Made by a program: the position numbers and the translations under genes. A DNA stretch of 64,000 nucleotides. It comes from Massilia rhizosphaerae. GTDB lineage: Bacteria > Pseudomonadota > Gammaproteobacteria > Burkholderiales > Burkholderiaceae_D. The notes beneath the pieces are model-generated. The model searched no databases and had not been told where the DNA came from. It was given only the letters and a program-made list of their open reading frames with translations. Below, piece by piece: positions 34,711-44,400 of this stretch (positions are counted from its first letter, which is position 1; every line of letters begins with the position of its first letter). The stretch is taken from NCBI RefSeq assembly GCF_016093545.1, contig NZ_JADKYX010000019.1, positions 62,001-126,000 on the forward strand, in the 5' to 3' direction.

Positions 34711-35451
34711 CTACAACCGCGCCAGCCGCGCGCCGTCCACGCGCAGCGACGTGCCGTCGACGAAGCGGGCCTCGTCCGCGAGCAGGAAGGCGATGGCGGC
34801 CGCGATGTCGGCGGCGGCGCCCACGTCGGCCTTGTCGATGACTTCGACGCCGGCCTGCACGTTCGGATTACCCCACAACATGGGCGTGTCGACGGCGCCC
34901 GGCAGCACGGCGTTGACACGCAGGCCCTTCGCCTTGCCCTCCAGCGCCGCGGAGCGCGTGAGCGACAGCAGCGCCGCCTTCGCGGCCGCATACGGCGCGA
35001 CGAGCGGCTCCGTCTCGACGGCGTGCACGCTGGAGACGTTGACGATGGCCCCGCCGCGGCGCATGCGCAGGAACGCCTGCTTGGTGAAGAAGAAGGCGCC
35101 CAGCAGGTCGACGTCGAGGATGCCGCGCCAATCCTGCTCCGTCTGTTGCTCGATGGGCTTGAACAGCATCGTGCCCGCATTGTTGACGACGAAGTCCAGG
35201 GCGCCGAACTGCTTGATCGTCGCGTCCACGGCGGCGATCACCCGGTCTTCGCGCGCGACGTCGCACACGACGGTGGCGCTGCGCGCCGGATCGAATTCCC
35301 GACCCAGGCCGGCGCGGACGGCGTCGAGCCGGTCCTGGTGCAAGTCGGCCAGCATGACGCTGGCGCCCCCCTGCAGCAAGCGCCGCACGATGGCCTGGCC
35401 GATGCCGCCGGACGCGCCGGTGACGATGGCGATGCGCTGGTCGAACTCCAT
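34711..35451 (-). CDS. SDR-family NAD(P)-dependent oxidoreductase
   Basis: A 246-aa classical short-chain dehydrogenase. The coenzyme motif is VTGASGGIGQAI (TGxxxGxG), followed by NNAG and the catalytic Ser and Tyr/Lys in VNVSSVHAVETEPLVAPYAAAKAAL. PGAVDTPM follows the usual loop. An acidic residue after strand beta-2 (MLADLHQD) suggests NAD preference. AGGAGG precedes ATG 35451 by 4 nt; the longer upstream frame has no support. It diverges from a LysR gene that is followed by glucarate dehydratase, so a sugar or sugar-acid dehydrogenase role is plausible but unproven. Confidence 0.88.
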   Translation of the reverse strand: MEFDQRIAIVTGASGGIGQAIVRRLLQGGASVMLADLHQDRLDAVRAGLGREFDPARSATVVCDVAREDRVIAAVDATIKQFGALDFVVNNAGTMLFKPIEQQTEQDWRGILDVDLLGAFFFTKQAFLRMRRGGAIVNVSSVHAVETEPLVAPYAAAKAALLSLTRSAALEGKAKGLRVNAVLPGAVDTPMLWGNPNVQAGVEVIDKADVGAAADIAAAIAFLLADEARFVDGTSLRVDGARLARL

Positions 35452-35562
35452 GATCCCTCCTGTGCATGTCCATGACCGGCACGACGATACCACGGGAGGC
35501 CCGCTGACCGGCGCATGGGTCATAATCGCGGTCGTCGCAATCGCATCGTTCCAGGAAAACCT

Positions 35563-36447
35563 ATGTTCGAGATCAGCCAGCTCCGCTGCTTCGTGGCCGT
35601 CGCCGAGGAATTGCATTTCAGCCGCGCGGCGGAGCGCCTGAACATGACCCAGCCTCCGCTGAGCCGGCAGATCCGCCTGCTGGAACACCATGTGGGCGCC
35701 CAGCTACTGGAACGCAACAGCCGCGCGGTGCGGCTGACGGCGGCCGGCAAGGCCTTTTTTCCGGAAGCGGCGCGCATCCTCCGTATCGCGGAGGAAGCGA
35801 CCTTCGTCGCCCGCCGCGCCGCGAAGGGCGAGCAAGGGACGCTGGCCATCGGCTTCACGTCGGCGTCCGGCTACAGCCTGTTGCCGGAAGTCGTGCGGCG
35901 CCTGCGCGAGCGCGCGCCCGGCATCTCGCTCAACCTCAAGGAACTGGTCAGCACGGCGCAGGTGGAAGCGCTGAACGCGGGCGAGCTGGATCTGGGCCTG
36001 ATGCGGCCCCACCCCGTCAACGGAGAGCTCGACAGCCAGCTGATCGCGACGGAAGCCCTGATGCTGGCCATCCACGAGCGCGACGCCGGCCGGTGGCCCG
36101 CCGCGCCCACCCTCGCCGACCTGCACGGCCGGCCGTTCGTCATGTATTCGCCGTACGAGGCACGGCCCTTCCACCAGATGCTCAGCGAACGTTTCGCCCG
36201 CGCCGGCGTCGTGCCGGACGTCGTCGAACAGGTGGGGCAAGTCCATACCATGCTGGCGCTGGTCCGCGCCGGCGTGGGCGCCGCCCTCATCGCGGAAGGT
36301 GCCGGAACGCTCAAGTTCGACGGCGTCGTCCTGCGCACGATGGCGACGGAGCCCGTCGAAATGGTCTGCACCTACCGCCGCAATCACGACAACCCGGTGC
36401 TGCAACTGTTCCTGGACGAAGTCCTGCCGACGTTCCAGGCGGGATGA
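35563..36447 (+). CDS. LysR-family regulator next to glucarate dehydratase
   Basis: A 294-aa LysR regulator: MFEISQLRCFVAVAEELHFSRAAERLNMTQPPLSRQIRLLEHHVGAQLLERNSRAVRLTAAG is the DNA-binding domain; the effector domain has GTLAIGFTSASGYSLLPEVVRRL and the DLGLMRPH and GVGAALIAEGA blocks of the CatR/BenM/GudR-like subgroup. Start ATG 35563 fits the family. It lies between an SDR gene on the other strand and the glucarate dehydratase gene 143 bp downstream, so it probably regulates these. A -10-like CATAAT is at 35521-35526. Confidence 0.88.
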   Translation: MFEISQLRCFVAVAEELHFSRAAERLNMTQPPLSRQIRLLEHHVGAQLLERNSRAVRLTAAGKAFFPEAARILRIAEEATFVARRAAKGEQGTLAIGFTSASGYSLLPEVVRRLRERAPGISLNLKELVSTAQVEALNAGELDLGLMRPHPVNGELDSQLIATEALMLAIHERDAGRWPAAPTLADLHGRPFVMYSPYEARPFHQMLSERFARAGVVPDVVEQVGQVHTMLALVRAGVGAALIAEGAGTLKFDGVVLRTMATEPVEMVCTYRRNHDNPVLQLFLDEVLPTFQAG

Positions 36448-36590
36448 ATTCAATTTATGAATACTTCCCATCATAATTTGGTTTGCTCCTGAATCGATCA
36501 AGACATATGATCGCTTTGCCAGCCCATGCCCTTCGTCCGGTCGATGCGGGTAGCATGGGCGCGATTCCGTCTTCAACCGATAAAGCACAC

Positions 36591-37931
36591 ATGACCACCA
36601 TCGTTTCCAGCGCCCCCGTCGTCACCGACCTGCGCGTCGTTCCCGTCGCCGGCCAGGACAGCATGCTGCTGAACCTGTCCGGCGCGCACGGCCCCTGGTT
36701 CACCCGCAACATCGTCATCCTCAAGGACAGCGCCGGCAACGTCGGCCTGGGCGAGGTGCCGGGCGGCGAGACCATCCGCCGGACCATCGAGGACGCCAGA
36801 CCCCTCGTCGTCGGCAGGACGCTGGGCGAGTACAACACGGTCCTGAACGCGATGCGCACGGCGTTCGCCGACCGCGACGCGGGCGGGCGCGGCCAGCAAA
36901 CGTTCGACCTGCGCACGACGATCCACGCCGTCACCGCCGTCGAATCCGCGCTGCTCGACCTGCTGGGCCAGTTCATGGGCGTCCCCGTCGCCGCCCTGCT
37001 GGGCGAAGGCATGCAGCGCGATGCCGTCGAGATGCTGGGGTATCTGTTCTATATCGGCGACCGCAACAAGACGAACCTCGCCTACCGCGCAGAGACGGAC
37101 GCGGACGACGCCTGGTTCCGCCTGCGTAACGAAGAGGCGTTGACGACGGACGCCGTCCTGCGCCTGTGCGAGGCCGCGCGTGCGCGCTACGGCTTCAACG
37201 ATTTCAAATTGAAGGGCGGCGTGCTGTCCGCCGACGCGGAGATGGAGGCGGTCGTCGCGATGCACGAGCGCTTTCCGGACGCGCGCATCACGCTGGACCC
37301 GAACGGCGCCTGGTCGCTGGACGAGGCGATCCGCGTCTGCCGCGACAAGCACGGCATCCTCGCGTACGCGGAAGACCCGTGCGGCGCCGAAAACGGCTTC
37401 TCCGGCCGCGAAGTGATGGCCGAATTCCGCCGCACCACCGGTCTGCCGACGGCAACGAACATGATCGCCACCGACTGGCGCCAGCTGGCCCATTCGATCC
37501 AGCTGCAGTCCGTCGACATCCCGCTGGCCGACCCGCACTTCTGGACGATGCAGGGCTCAGTGCGCGTGGCCCAGCTGTGCCGGATGTTCGGCCTGACGTG
37601 GGGCTCGCACTCGAACAACCATTTCGACATCTCGCTCGCCATGTTCACCCACGTCGGGGCGGCGGCGCCGGGCAAGGTCACCGCGATCGACACGCACTGG
37701 ATCTGGCAGGACGGCCAGCGCCTGACGAAGGAGCCGCTCAGGATCGAAGGGGGTCTCGTGCACGTGCGGCCCAAGCCGGGCCTCGGCATCGAGCTGGACG
37801 AGGTGGAGCTGGAAAAGGCGCACCAGGCCTACAAGAACATGGGGCTGGGCGCGCGCGACGACGCCGTCGCCATGCAATTCCTCGTGCCCAACTGGCAGTT
37901 CGACAACAAGCGCCCCTGCCTCGTGCGCTGA
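36591..37931 (+). CDS. gudD: Glucarate dehydratase
   Basis: A 446-aa enolase-superfamily enzyme converting D-glucarate to 5-keto-4-deoxyglucarate; the length equals that of E. coli GudD. Visible motifs: N-terminal [33 protein letters not shown], the KxK region [11 protein letters not shown], the metal ligand series DPNGAWS, EDPCG and [12 protein letters not shown], and the general base in [22 protein letters not shown] 36591 gives the family start; the ribosome site is weak and an upstream in-frame extension to 36483 has no support. It is downstream of LysR and convergent with a GH28 gene; uronic acids released from pectin can be oxidised to glucarate-type sugar acids. Confidence 0.92.
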   Translation: MTTIVSSAPVVTDLRVVPVAGQDSMLLNLSGAHGPWFTRNIVILKDSAGNVGLGEVPGGETIRRTIEDARPLVVGRTLGEYNTVLNAMRTAFADRDAGGRGQQTFDLRTTIHAVTAVESALLDLLGQFMGVPVAALLGEGMQRDAVEMLGYLFYIGDRNKTNLAYRAETDADDAWFRLRNEEALTTDAVLRLCEAARARYGFNDFKLKGGVLSADAEMEAVVAMHERFPDARITLDPNGAWSLDEAIRVCRDKHGILAYAEDPCGAENGFSGREVMAEFRRTTGLPTATNMIATDWRQLAHSIQLQSVDIPLADPHFWTMQGSVRVAQLCRMFGLTWGSHSNNHFDISLAMFTHVGAAAPGKVTAIDTHWIWQDGQRLTKEPLRIEGGLVHVRPKPGLGIELDEVELEKAHQAYKNMGLGARDDAVAMQFLVPNWQFDNKRPCLVR

Positions 37932-37943
37932 ACGGCGCCGCGC

Positions 37944-39257
37944 TCAGCCCTGGACGGTAGCCGCCCAGGGCTTGCCGTTGACGACGACGTGTTCCACCAC
38001 CGGCATGGCCGCGCCTTTCACGTGCAGCCGCTCGTCGGTTAGTTGCACATTTATATCGCGCAGCACGAGGGCGCCGACGTCGGTCTGGCCCGGATTCGAC
38101 GCGATCGTGCCGAAGGCGCCGAACCGTCCGCGGATCCCCTCCAGCGTGACGTTGCGCACGACCGAATGCGGCGGCGCCTCGCCCTTCAGGTCGAAGTACT
38201 GGCTCCACGGCCGCACCGCCACGATCTCGCCCTTGTCCGACGCCAGCACCAGGTCGCGGAAATGGATGTCCTCGTAGCGCTGCGGCGTGTCCGGCCGCAG
38301 TTTCAGGTGGGCGACCGCGCCCACGTTCTCGACTCGGCAATGCTCGACGACGACGTCGCGCACGACGGTCGCCTCGCTCCCGCACGTGAACATCGCGTGA
38401 CCGCGCCGGAACAGGCAGTTGCGCACGCGGATGCGCTCCACGGGCGGGCTGTCCTTGTCGTCCGGCGCATGCGGCCCCTTCGAGCCCTTGGCCGCGATAC
38501 AATCGTCGGTGACGGAGAAGCGGCAGCCGTCCACAAGGACGTCCTGGCAGCTGTCGATGTCGATGCCGTCCGTGCTGGGCGCCTGCACGTAATCGTCCGG
38601 CACCTCGAAGCCGGCGTTGCGCACGACGACGTCGCGGCAGCGGTACAGGTGCAGGTTCCAGAACTGCGAATCCTTGAACGTGATGCCGTCTATCGTCACG
38701 CCGCGCGACGCTTCGATGACGGCCAGGCGGGCGCGCGCGACGTCCAGGTTGCGGAAACCGCCCTTGTCCTTCGCCGCGTTACGCAGTTGCCAGAACCGGT
38801 CCCAGATCGGCCGCCCGGCGCCGTCCAGCGTGCCCGCGCCCGTGATCGACAGGCCGTCGCAGCCCGTAGCGTTGATCAGGCCCGGATTGAAGCGCGCCTC
38901 GATATGGCCCTCGATGCGCGTGCGCTGGACGGGGAAATGCCGCATATCGGTCGAACAGCGCAGGACGGCGCCCTTGTCGAGGTGCAGGTGGACGCCCGGC
39001 TTGAGGAACAGCGCGCCGCTGACGAACACGCCCGCCGGCACGACTACCGTGCCGCCGCCCTGCCCGGCCAGACGGTCGATGGCGGCCTGGATGGCGCGCG
39101 TATTGACGGTGCTGCCGTCGGCGACGGCGCCGGAGTCGAGAATGGAGAGACGCTTGCGTGCGGACGCGGCATCCGCGGCATGGGCCGCATGGCGCCAGAG
39201 CGGGAGGGACAGCAGGGACAGCGTGAAACGGCGGCGGGCGGAACAAGGCGCGGTCAT
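37944..39257 (-). CDS. GH28 family polygalacturonase-like glycosidase
   Basis: A 437-aa right-handed beta-helix enzyme with a Tat-type export signal (SARRRFTLSLLSLPLWRHAAHA). GH28 catalytic blocks: QAPSTDGIDIDSCQDV (NTD-like, here STD), FSVTDDCIAAKG (catalytic DD), RRGHAMFTCGSEA (the usual GHG is GHA), and the RxK-like AHLKLRPD. The start is ATG 39257 because the upstream frame begins only with TTG. Substrate is probably a galacturonide oligomer or rhamnogalacturonan in the periplasm or medium. It is convergent with gudD (12 bp), forming a pectin/uronate locus. Confidence 0.85.
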   Translation of the reverse strand: MTAPCSARRRFTLSLLSLPLWRHAAHAADAASARKRLSILDSGAVADGSTVNTRAIQAAIDRLAGQGGGTVVVPAGVFVSGALFLKPGVHLHLDKGAVLRCSTDMRHFPVQRTRIEGHIEARFNPGLINATGCDGLSITGAGTLDGAGRPIWDRFWQLRNAAKDKGGFRNLDVARARLAVIEASRGVTIDGITFKDSQFWNLHLYRCRDVVVRNAGFEVPDDYVQAPSTDGIDIDSCQDVLVDGCRFSVTDDCIAAKGSKGPHAPDDKDSPPVERIRVRNCLFRRGHAMFTCGSEATVVRDVVVEHCRVENVGAVAHLKLRPDTPQRYEDIHFRDLVLASDKGEIVAVRPWSQYFDLKGEAPPHSVVRNVTLEGIRGRFGAFGTIASNPGQTDVGALVLRDINVQLTDERLHVKGAAMPVVEHVVVNGKPWAATVQG

Positions 39258-39336
39258 GGGGGTCCGGATCGGAAGTCGCAATCCGGATCATGCTAAAGCA
39301 CCGGCGCCGCCGGCGCGGATCAATCCGCTGATCGAT

Positions 39337-39555
39337 TCAACCGAACAACGATTCGAACGCCCACACGAGGGTCTTGGCCACGAATTGCGCGAACGGCAGG
39401 GCCAGCACGATCAGCAGGATGATCTGGCCGACGCGCAGGACCGGTTCGAACGCGTGCCAGTCGCGGTGGACGTGGGGCAGATGGATGTGCGGCCGGTGGA
39501 CGTGCGACAGATGCAGATGGGCCTTCATGCGGGCAGGCGCGATTCCGAATTTCAT
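39337..39555 (-). CDS. His-rich small membrane protein
   Basis: A 72-aa protein with an unusual N-terminal half: MKAHLHLSHVHRPHIHLPHVHRDWHAF contains eight or more His residues in HxH spacings, and the C-terminal half is one hydrophobic helix (VGQIILLIVLALPFAQFVAKTLVWAF). GGAGA at 8 nt upstream of the ATG at 39555 supports translation, and a palindrome (CGTATAT-GT-ATATACG at 39565-39580) lies just upstream. HxH clusters commonly bind Zn, Ni or Cu, so a metal-related role is possible but only inferred. No known family is recognised, and the neighbours do not suggest one. Confidence 0.6.
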   Translation of the reverse strand: MKFGIAPARMKAHLHLSHVHRPHIHLPHVHRDWHAFEPVLRVGQIILLIVLALPFAQFVAKTLVWAFESLFG

Positions 39556-39564
39556 CGTTGTCTC

Positions 39565-39580
39565 CGTATATGTATATACG
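39565..39580. promoter_or_regulatory. CGTATAT-GT-ATATACG palindrome upstream of the His-rich mini-protein
   Basis: A 16-bp dyad lies 10 bp before the start codon region of the 72-aa gene on the minus strand. Its position over the probable ribosome/promoter region suggests an operator. The sequence is AT-rich against the local background. Confidence 0.35.
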
Positions 39581-39703
39581 TTTAAAGCATATGCCTGTGC
39601 AGCATGCTCTGCCGATGATTTTTTAGATCGCGCGGCGGTACGAGATTAATAGAATCAATTTGCCGTTCCGCCCGTCCAGACTAGACTGAAAGGTTGCGTA
39701 CTC

Positions 39704-39751
39704 CGATCAAAGCGCCGATCAAAACGCCGATCAAAAGACCGATCAGAAGCG
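39704..39751. repeat. Four tandem 12-bp units at the tpsB 3' end
   Basis: CGATCAAAGCGC, CGATCAAAACGC, CGATCAAAAGAC and CGATCAGAAGCG follow one another at 39704-39751. The last unit contains the TGA stop of the TpsB gene (39743-39745), so the array starts in the gene end and runs past it. It could have arisen by replication slippage and may lengthen the C-terminus in relatives. Confidence 0.6.
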
Positions 39752-41377
39752 GTATGCCACGTTCACCAGCACGGACGGCGAATGGGCCGTGTCGTCCGTC
39801 AGCGAGGCCCCGCCGTGCGAACGCCACGCCACCGTCACGCCGGCGCTCCAGGCGTCGCGCACGTAACGCAGGCCGATGCCGCCGCCGGCCAGCGCGCGGT
39901 GGTTGTCCTGCGTCGTCCATGGCGTCTTGTTCAACGTGACGCGGCCCGCGTCGTAGAACAGGTAGGGCAGCACCGGTCCGACGGCGTAGCGCACTTCCGT
40001 CTGCGCCACCCATCCCGTGTCGCCGTAGCCCTCGCCGTTCGGATAGGCGCGCACGCCGTTCACGCCGCCCAGGCCCAGTTTTTCCGACGCGTCGAGATTG
40101 TGGCCCGTCCACTGCGCCGACACGCGGCCGTACAGGTCCAGGCGGTCGCTCAGCGACTGGATGCGCGCCAGGTCCAGGTTGAAGCGGTCGAAGCTGCCGG
40201 CCGAGCGCGCGCTGGCCGCGTCGAGCGCCTGCGTGTCGCCGTTCAGCCCCAGGCGGCCGCGCGTCCAACTCAGCGCGCCGAACGTGATGCCGGCGTGGAG
40301 GAACTGGTCGCGCACGTCGAACGACAGGGTGACCGGAACGACGGTGCTGGACTTCTGCGTTTCCGTCGCCGTGGCGTCCTGGCGGTCGTGCAGGCGCTTG
40401 TGGTCGACGCTGGCCGACAGCGTCAGGTTGCGCACCTGCGAGCGCACGATCGGGTAGGACAGGCCGACGCTCGCCACGTCCGCCGTGCCGCGCGCGCCCA
40501 GCGCCGCGAAGCTGCCGGCCAGGTCGTAGTACGAATGCGTGTAGCTGGCACGGCCGCGCAAGCCGCTGTAGCCCAGCGGCGCCGCGTACGCGAGCGAACC
40601 GAACCACATGCCCTCTTCCGTGTACAGCGCCTGCGCGGCAATCTGGTCGCCCAGCATGAACGGACTGTCCACGTCCAGGCTCGCGTGCGCGCGCGTGCGG
40701 CCGGTCGCGCGGGTGCCGTAGTTGTCCAGGCCCGCCTCGCCCTTGTAGCGGTGGTCGCGCCGCACCTCGACGAGCAGGTCGCCCGTGCCCACTTCCTCGC
40801 CCGGCCGCACGAGCGGCACGGTGCGCACGCCCGGCTGGTCGTCCAGCAGCAGGGTCACGCGTTCCAGCCTGCCGCTCTCGATGACGGCGCCGTGCGGCAG
40901 CGCGGACAGGAAGCCCTGCGCACCCGACACGAAGGCGGGTTCGCCGTGCGCGGCGACCTTGCCGTAGCGGCCTTCCAGCACCTGCACGTGCAGTTCGCCG
41001 CCCGACAGGTCCTGCTGCGGCAGGTAGGCGCGGGCGAACGGGTAGCCGGCCTGCTGGTAATACGCGGTGATGCGCGCCGCCAGGGCCGCGAGGCCCGCGA
41101 AGTCGAACGACTTGCCCGCCACCGGGCCAAGGGCGGCCAGCAACGCGTCGCCCGGGATGAGCGTGTTGCCTTCGACGACGACGCGGCGCAGCAGCACCTG
41201 CTGCCCGCCCGCCTGGACGGGCGCGGCGGCCGGCGGCGCCTGCACGGCGGGCGCGGTGCCGGTTCGGGGTTGCGGCAGCGGCCGCGCGTTTTCCTGCAAG
41301 GGCAACTGCTGGGCAAGCGCCGGCAGCGATGCCGCGACCAGGAGGGCCAGCGGCAAGCGTTTCAAGTTGTGGTTCAT
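39743..41377 (-). CDS. TpsB-family two-partner secretion translocator (ShlB/FhaC-like)
   Basis: A 544-aa outer membrane translocator. It has a signal peptide (MNHNLKRLPLALLVAASLPALAQQ), a short linker with LPQP repeats, a POTRA domain (about 60-140, LRRVVVEGNTLIPGDALLAAL...) and a 16-strand ShlB-type barrel (VTLLLDDQPGVRTVPLVRPGEEVGTGDLLVEV, then barrel strands such as GEAGLDNYG) ending in YRF for barrel insertion. It exports the adjacent TpsA across the outer membrane using the conserved secretion domain. It is the second gene of the pair, 33 bp after TpsA, and ends with the 12-bp tandem repeats. Confidence 0.92.
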   Translation of the reverse strand: MNHNLKRLPLALLVAASLPALAQQLPLQENARPLPQPRTGTAPAVQAPPAAAPVQAGGQQVLLRRVVVEGNTLIPGDALLAALGPVAGKSFDFAGLAALAARITAYYQQAGYPFARAYLPQQDLSGGELHVQVLEGRYGKVAAHGEPAFVSGAQGFLSALPHGAVIESGRLERVTLLLDDQPGVRTVPLVRPGEEVGTGDLLVEVRRDHRYKGEAGLDNYGTRATGRTRAHASLDVDSPFMLGDQIAAQALYTEEGMWFGSLAYAAPLGYSGLRGRASYTHSYYDLAGSFAALGARGTADVASVGLSYPIVRSQVRNLTLSASVDHKRLHDRQDATATETQKSSTVVPVTLSFDVRDQFLHAGITFGALSWTRGRLGLNGDTQALDAASARSAGSFDRFNLDLARIQSLSDRLDLYGRVSAQWTGHNLDASEKLGLGGVNGVRAYPNGEGYGDTGWVAQTEVRYAVGPVLPYLFYDAGRVTLNKTPWTTQDNHRALAGGGIGLRYVRDAWSAGVTVAWRSHGGASLTDDTAHSPSVLVNVAYRF

Positions 41378-41410
41378 GCTCGTGAGTATTGGTTCCGAGG
41401 ATTCGTATTG

Positions 41411-44400
41411 TTACGGGTTCGGCGCTTCCGTGCCGCCCGCTTCCTTGTTGCCGGCCGCCGGCATGCGGATGCCGCCGGACACCACGAGCACGTTCAGGAA
41501 TTTGACGTCGCGGCCCGCGGCCAGCGCCTGGCTGGACGACTGGCGGCGCTTGGTCGCGGCGACCGTCGACGCGCCGTCGCCGACCTCGCCGCCCTGCCCG
41601 TCCACAGACGGCGCCGCACCTGCCGCACTCGCCCCGCCGCCGCCCGCGCCCGCGGTGTCGGGGACGGCCAGGTAGGCCAGGCCGCCGACGGCGGGCGCCG
41701 GCAGCACGGGCGCGAGGCCCAGCGACTGCGGCGCGATGGTGGCGGCCACCACCGAGGCGGTTGCCGGGGCCGGGGCCGGGGCCGGCGTCACGACGACGGG
41801 CGCCGGGTTCGGGGTCACGACGGGCGTCGGGGTCGGGGTCGGGGCCGGCGTCGGTGTCACGACTGGCGCCGGGGTCGGCGTCACGACCGGGGCCGGCGTC
41901 GGCGTCGGGGGCGGCGTCGGCGTCGGGGTCGGCGTCGGCGTGACGACCGGTGCCGGCGCGGCGACGATGGTGCCGCTCGCCGTCGTCCGGCCCGCGAACG
42001 CATAGTTGGCGGCGTCGGCGCCGGTCAGCGCCAGCCCGTCGACGTCGACCGCGATGCCGGTACCGGCCGTGGCCTGCGCGAACCGCGCGCTGGCCGCCGC
42101 GCCGCTGACGCCCACGGTGTCGCCGGCGATGGCGCCGACCACCGTGCCCGGCGCCGTCAGCGTGGCCACCGTCGTGCCGTCGGCCGTCTTGTCGGCCACG
42201 GCCGCGCCGGCGACGGTCACCGTCTTTTGCGCAATGTCCGCCGTGGCCGAGGACTGGCCCTCGAGCGCGTAGTTGCCGGCGTCCGCGCCACCCAGGCTGG
42301 TGACGAGATCGACCGTCTTGCCGCGGCCCACGTTCTTGTCGGCGAACGCGCCGCTCGCCGCGACGGTCACGGCGTCGCCGCCCACGAGGCCGGCCAGTTG
42401 CGCGCCGGTGCCGTCGACCGCGGCCGCCGTCGTGCCGTCGTATTCCTTGTTCGCCGCCGTGATGCCCGACACCGTCAGCGCCTTCGGCGTAATGGCGGCA
42501 ACCGTCGTGGCCTGTCCCGCGATCGTGTAGTTGCCGGCGTCGGCGCCGCCGAACGTGTTCGCCAGCGTCACGGTCTTGCCGCCGCCCGCGTTCTTGTCCG
42601 CGAACGTGCCGGTGGCGTCCACGCGCACGTCGTCGCCGGCGGCGAGGCCTTGCAGGACCGCGCCGCCCGTCGACACCGTGGCCGCCGTCGTGCCGTCGTA
42701 GACCTTGTCCGCCGCCGTGATGCCGGACACCGCGAGCGCTTTCGGCGCGATGGTCGCACTCAGGCCCGCCGGCGTCGCGAGCGTGTAGTTGGCCGCGCGG
42801 CCCGTGCCGTCGGCGATGGCGCCGGACACGGTCACCGCCTTGTTGGTACCGGCGTTCTTGTCGGCGAACGCGCCGCGCAAGCCGCCCAGGTCCAGCGTCT
42901 CGTTGCCGACCATGCCGGACAGCGTGCCGCCCGTCAGCACGGCCGCCGTCGTGCCGTCGTAGACCTTGTCGGCCGCGGCCAGGCCCGTCAGGGTCAGTGC
43001 CTTGGGCGTGATCGACGCGGTGGCGGCCGTCTGGTCCGTGATGGCGTAATTGCCGGCATCGGCGCCGCCGTGGATGCTCGCCAGCGCGACGGTCTTGCCG
43101 GCGCCCGCGTCGGCGCCGGCGAACGTGCCGGTTGCGCCGATGGTGACGGTATCGCCCGCCACCAGGCCCGCCAGCCGGACGTTCGCCGCCGACACCGTCG
43201 CCGCCGTGGTGCCGTCGTAGGTCTTGTCGGCGGCCGTGATGCCGGACACCGTCAGGACCTTCGACGTGATGCTGGCCGTCGTGGCGTTCTGGCCCGCGAG
43301 CAGGTAATTGGCCGCGTCGTGGCCGTTCAGGCTCGTGCTGAGCGCGACGGTCTTGCCGTTGCCGGCGTTCTTGTCCGCGAACGCGCCGCTCGCCGCCAGG
43401 CCGACGTCGTCGCCCGCGATGGCGCCGATCAGCGCGGCGCCGGTACCCGCGAGCTGCGCCGCCGTGGTGCCGTCGTAGACCTTGTCCGCCGCCGTGATGC
43501 CGGACACGATCACCGTCCTGGGCGTGATCGCACCGGCCACGGTGGCCGGGACGGCGAGGCTGTAGTTGGCCGCGCGGCCCGTGCCGTCGGCCAGCGCCCC
43601 GCCGGACACGGACACGGTCTTGCCGATGCCCACGTTCTTGTCCGCGAAGACGCCCGCAAGGCCCGTCACGTTCAGCGTTTCGCCGCCCACGAGGCCGGCC
43701 AGTGTGCCGCCCGCGAGGGTGGCCGCCGTCGTGCCGTCGTAGGTCTTGTTCGCGGCGCCCAGGCCGGTGAGCGTCAGCGCCCTGGGCGTGATCGCGGCGC
43801 TGGCCGTCGCCTGGTCCGTGAACGCGTAGTTGCCGGCGTCCGCGCCGCCGTGCGTGCTGGCCAGCGTGACGGTCTTGCCGGCTGCGGCATCGGCGTCCGC
43901 GAACGTGCCCGTCGCGCTCACAGTGACCGTGTCGCCGGCGACGAGGCCCTGCAGCGCGGCGCCGGCCGTCGACACCGTCGCGGCGGTCGTGCCGTCGTAG
44001 GTCTTGTCGGCGGCGGCGATGCCGGACACGGTCAGCGCTTTCTGCGTGATGCTTGCCGCCAGGCCCGCCGGCGCCGCGAGCGTGTAGTTCGATGCGTAGC
44101 CGGTGCCGTCGGCCAGCACGCCGCCGGACAGCGTCACGGCCTTGCCGGCGCCGACCGACTTGTCCGCGAAGCTGCCCGTCAGGCCCGAGAACGTGAGCGT
44201 GTCGCCGCCCACGAGGCCGGACAGCGTGCCGCCCGACAGCGCGGCGGCCGTCGTGCCGTCGTAGACCTTGTCGGCCGCCGCCAGGCCCGTCAGCGTCAGG
44301 GCCTTGGGGGTGATGGCCGCCGTGTTGGCGGCGCCGGCCGCGCCCAGGCCCGGCAGCTGGTAGTTGCTCGCCCGGCCGACGGCGCCGTCGGCCAGCGTGA

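Noticed and set aside
41761-42005. Gly/Val-rich plus-strand open frames in the tpsA linker
   Set aside because: They are the reverse reading of the Pro/Thr-rich repeat codons of TpsA, not a PE-PGRS-like gene.
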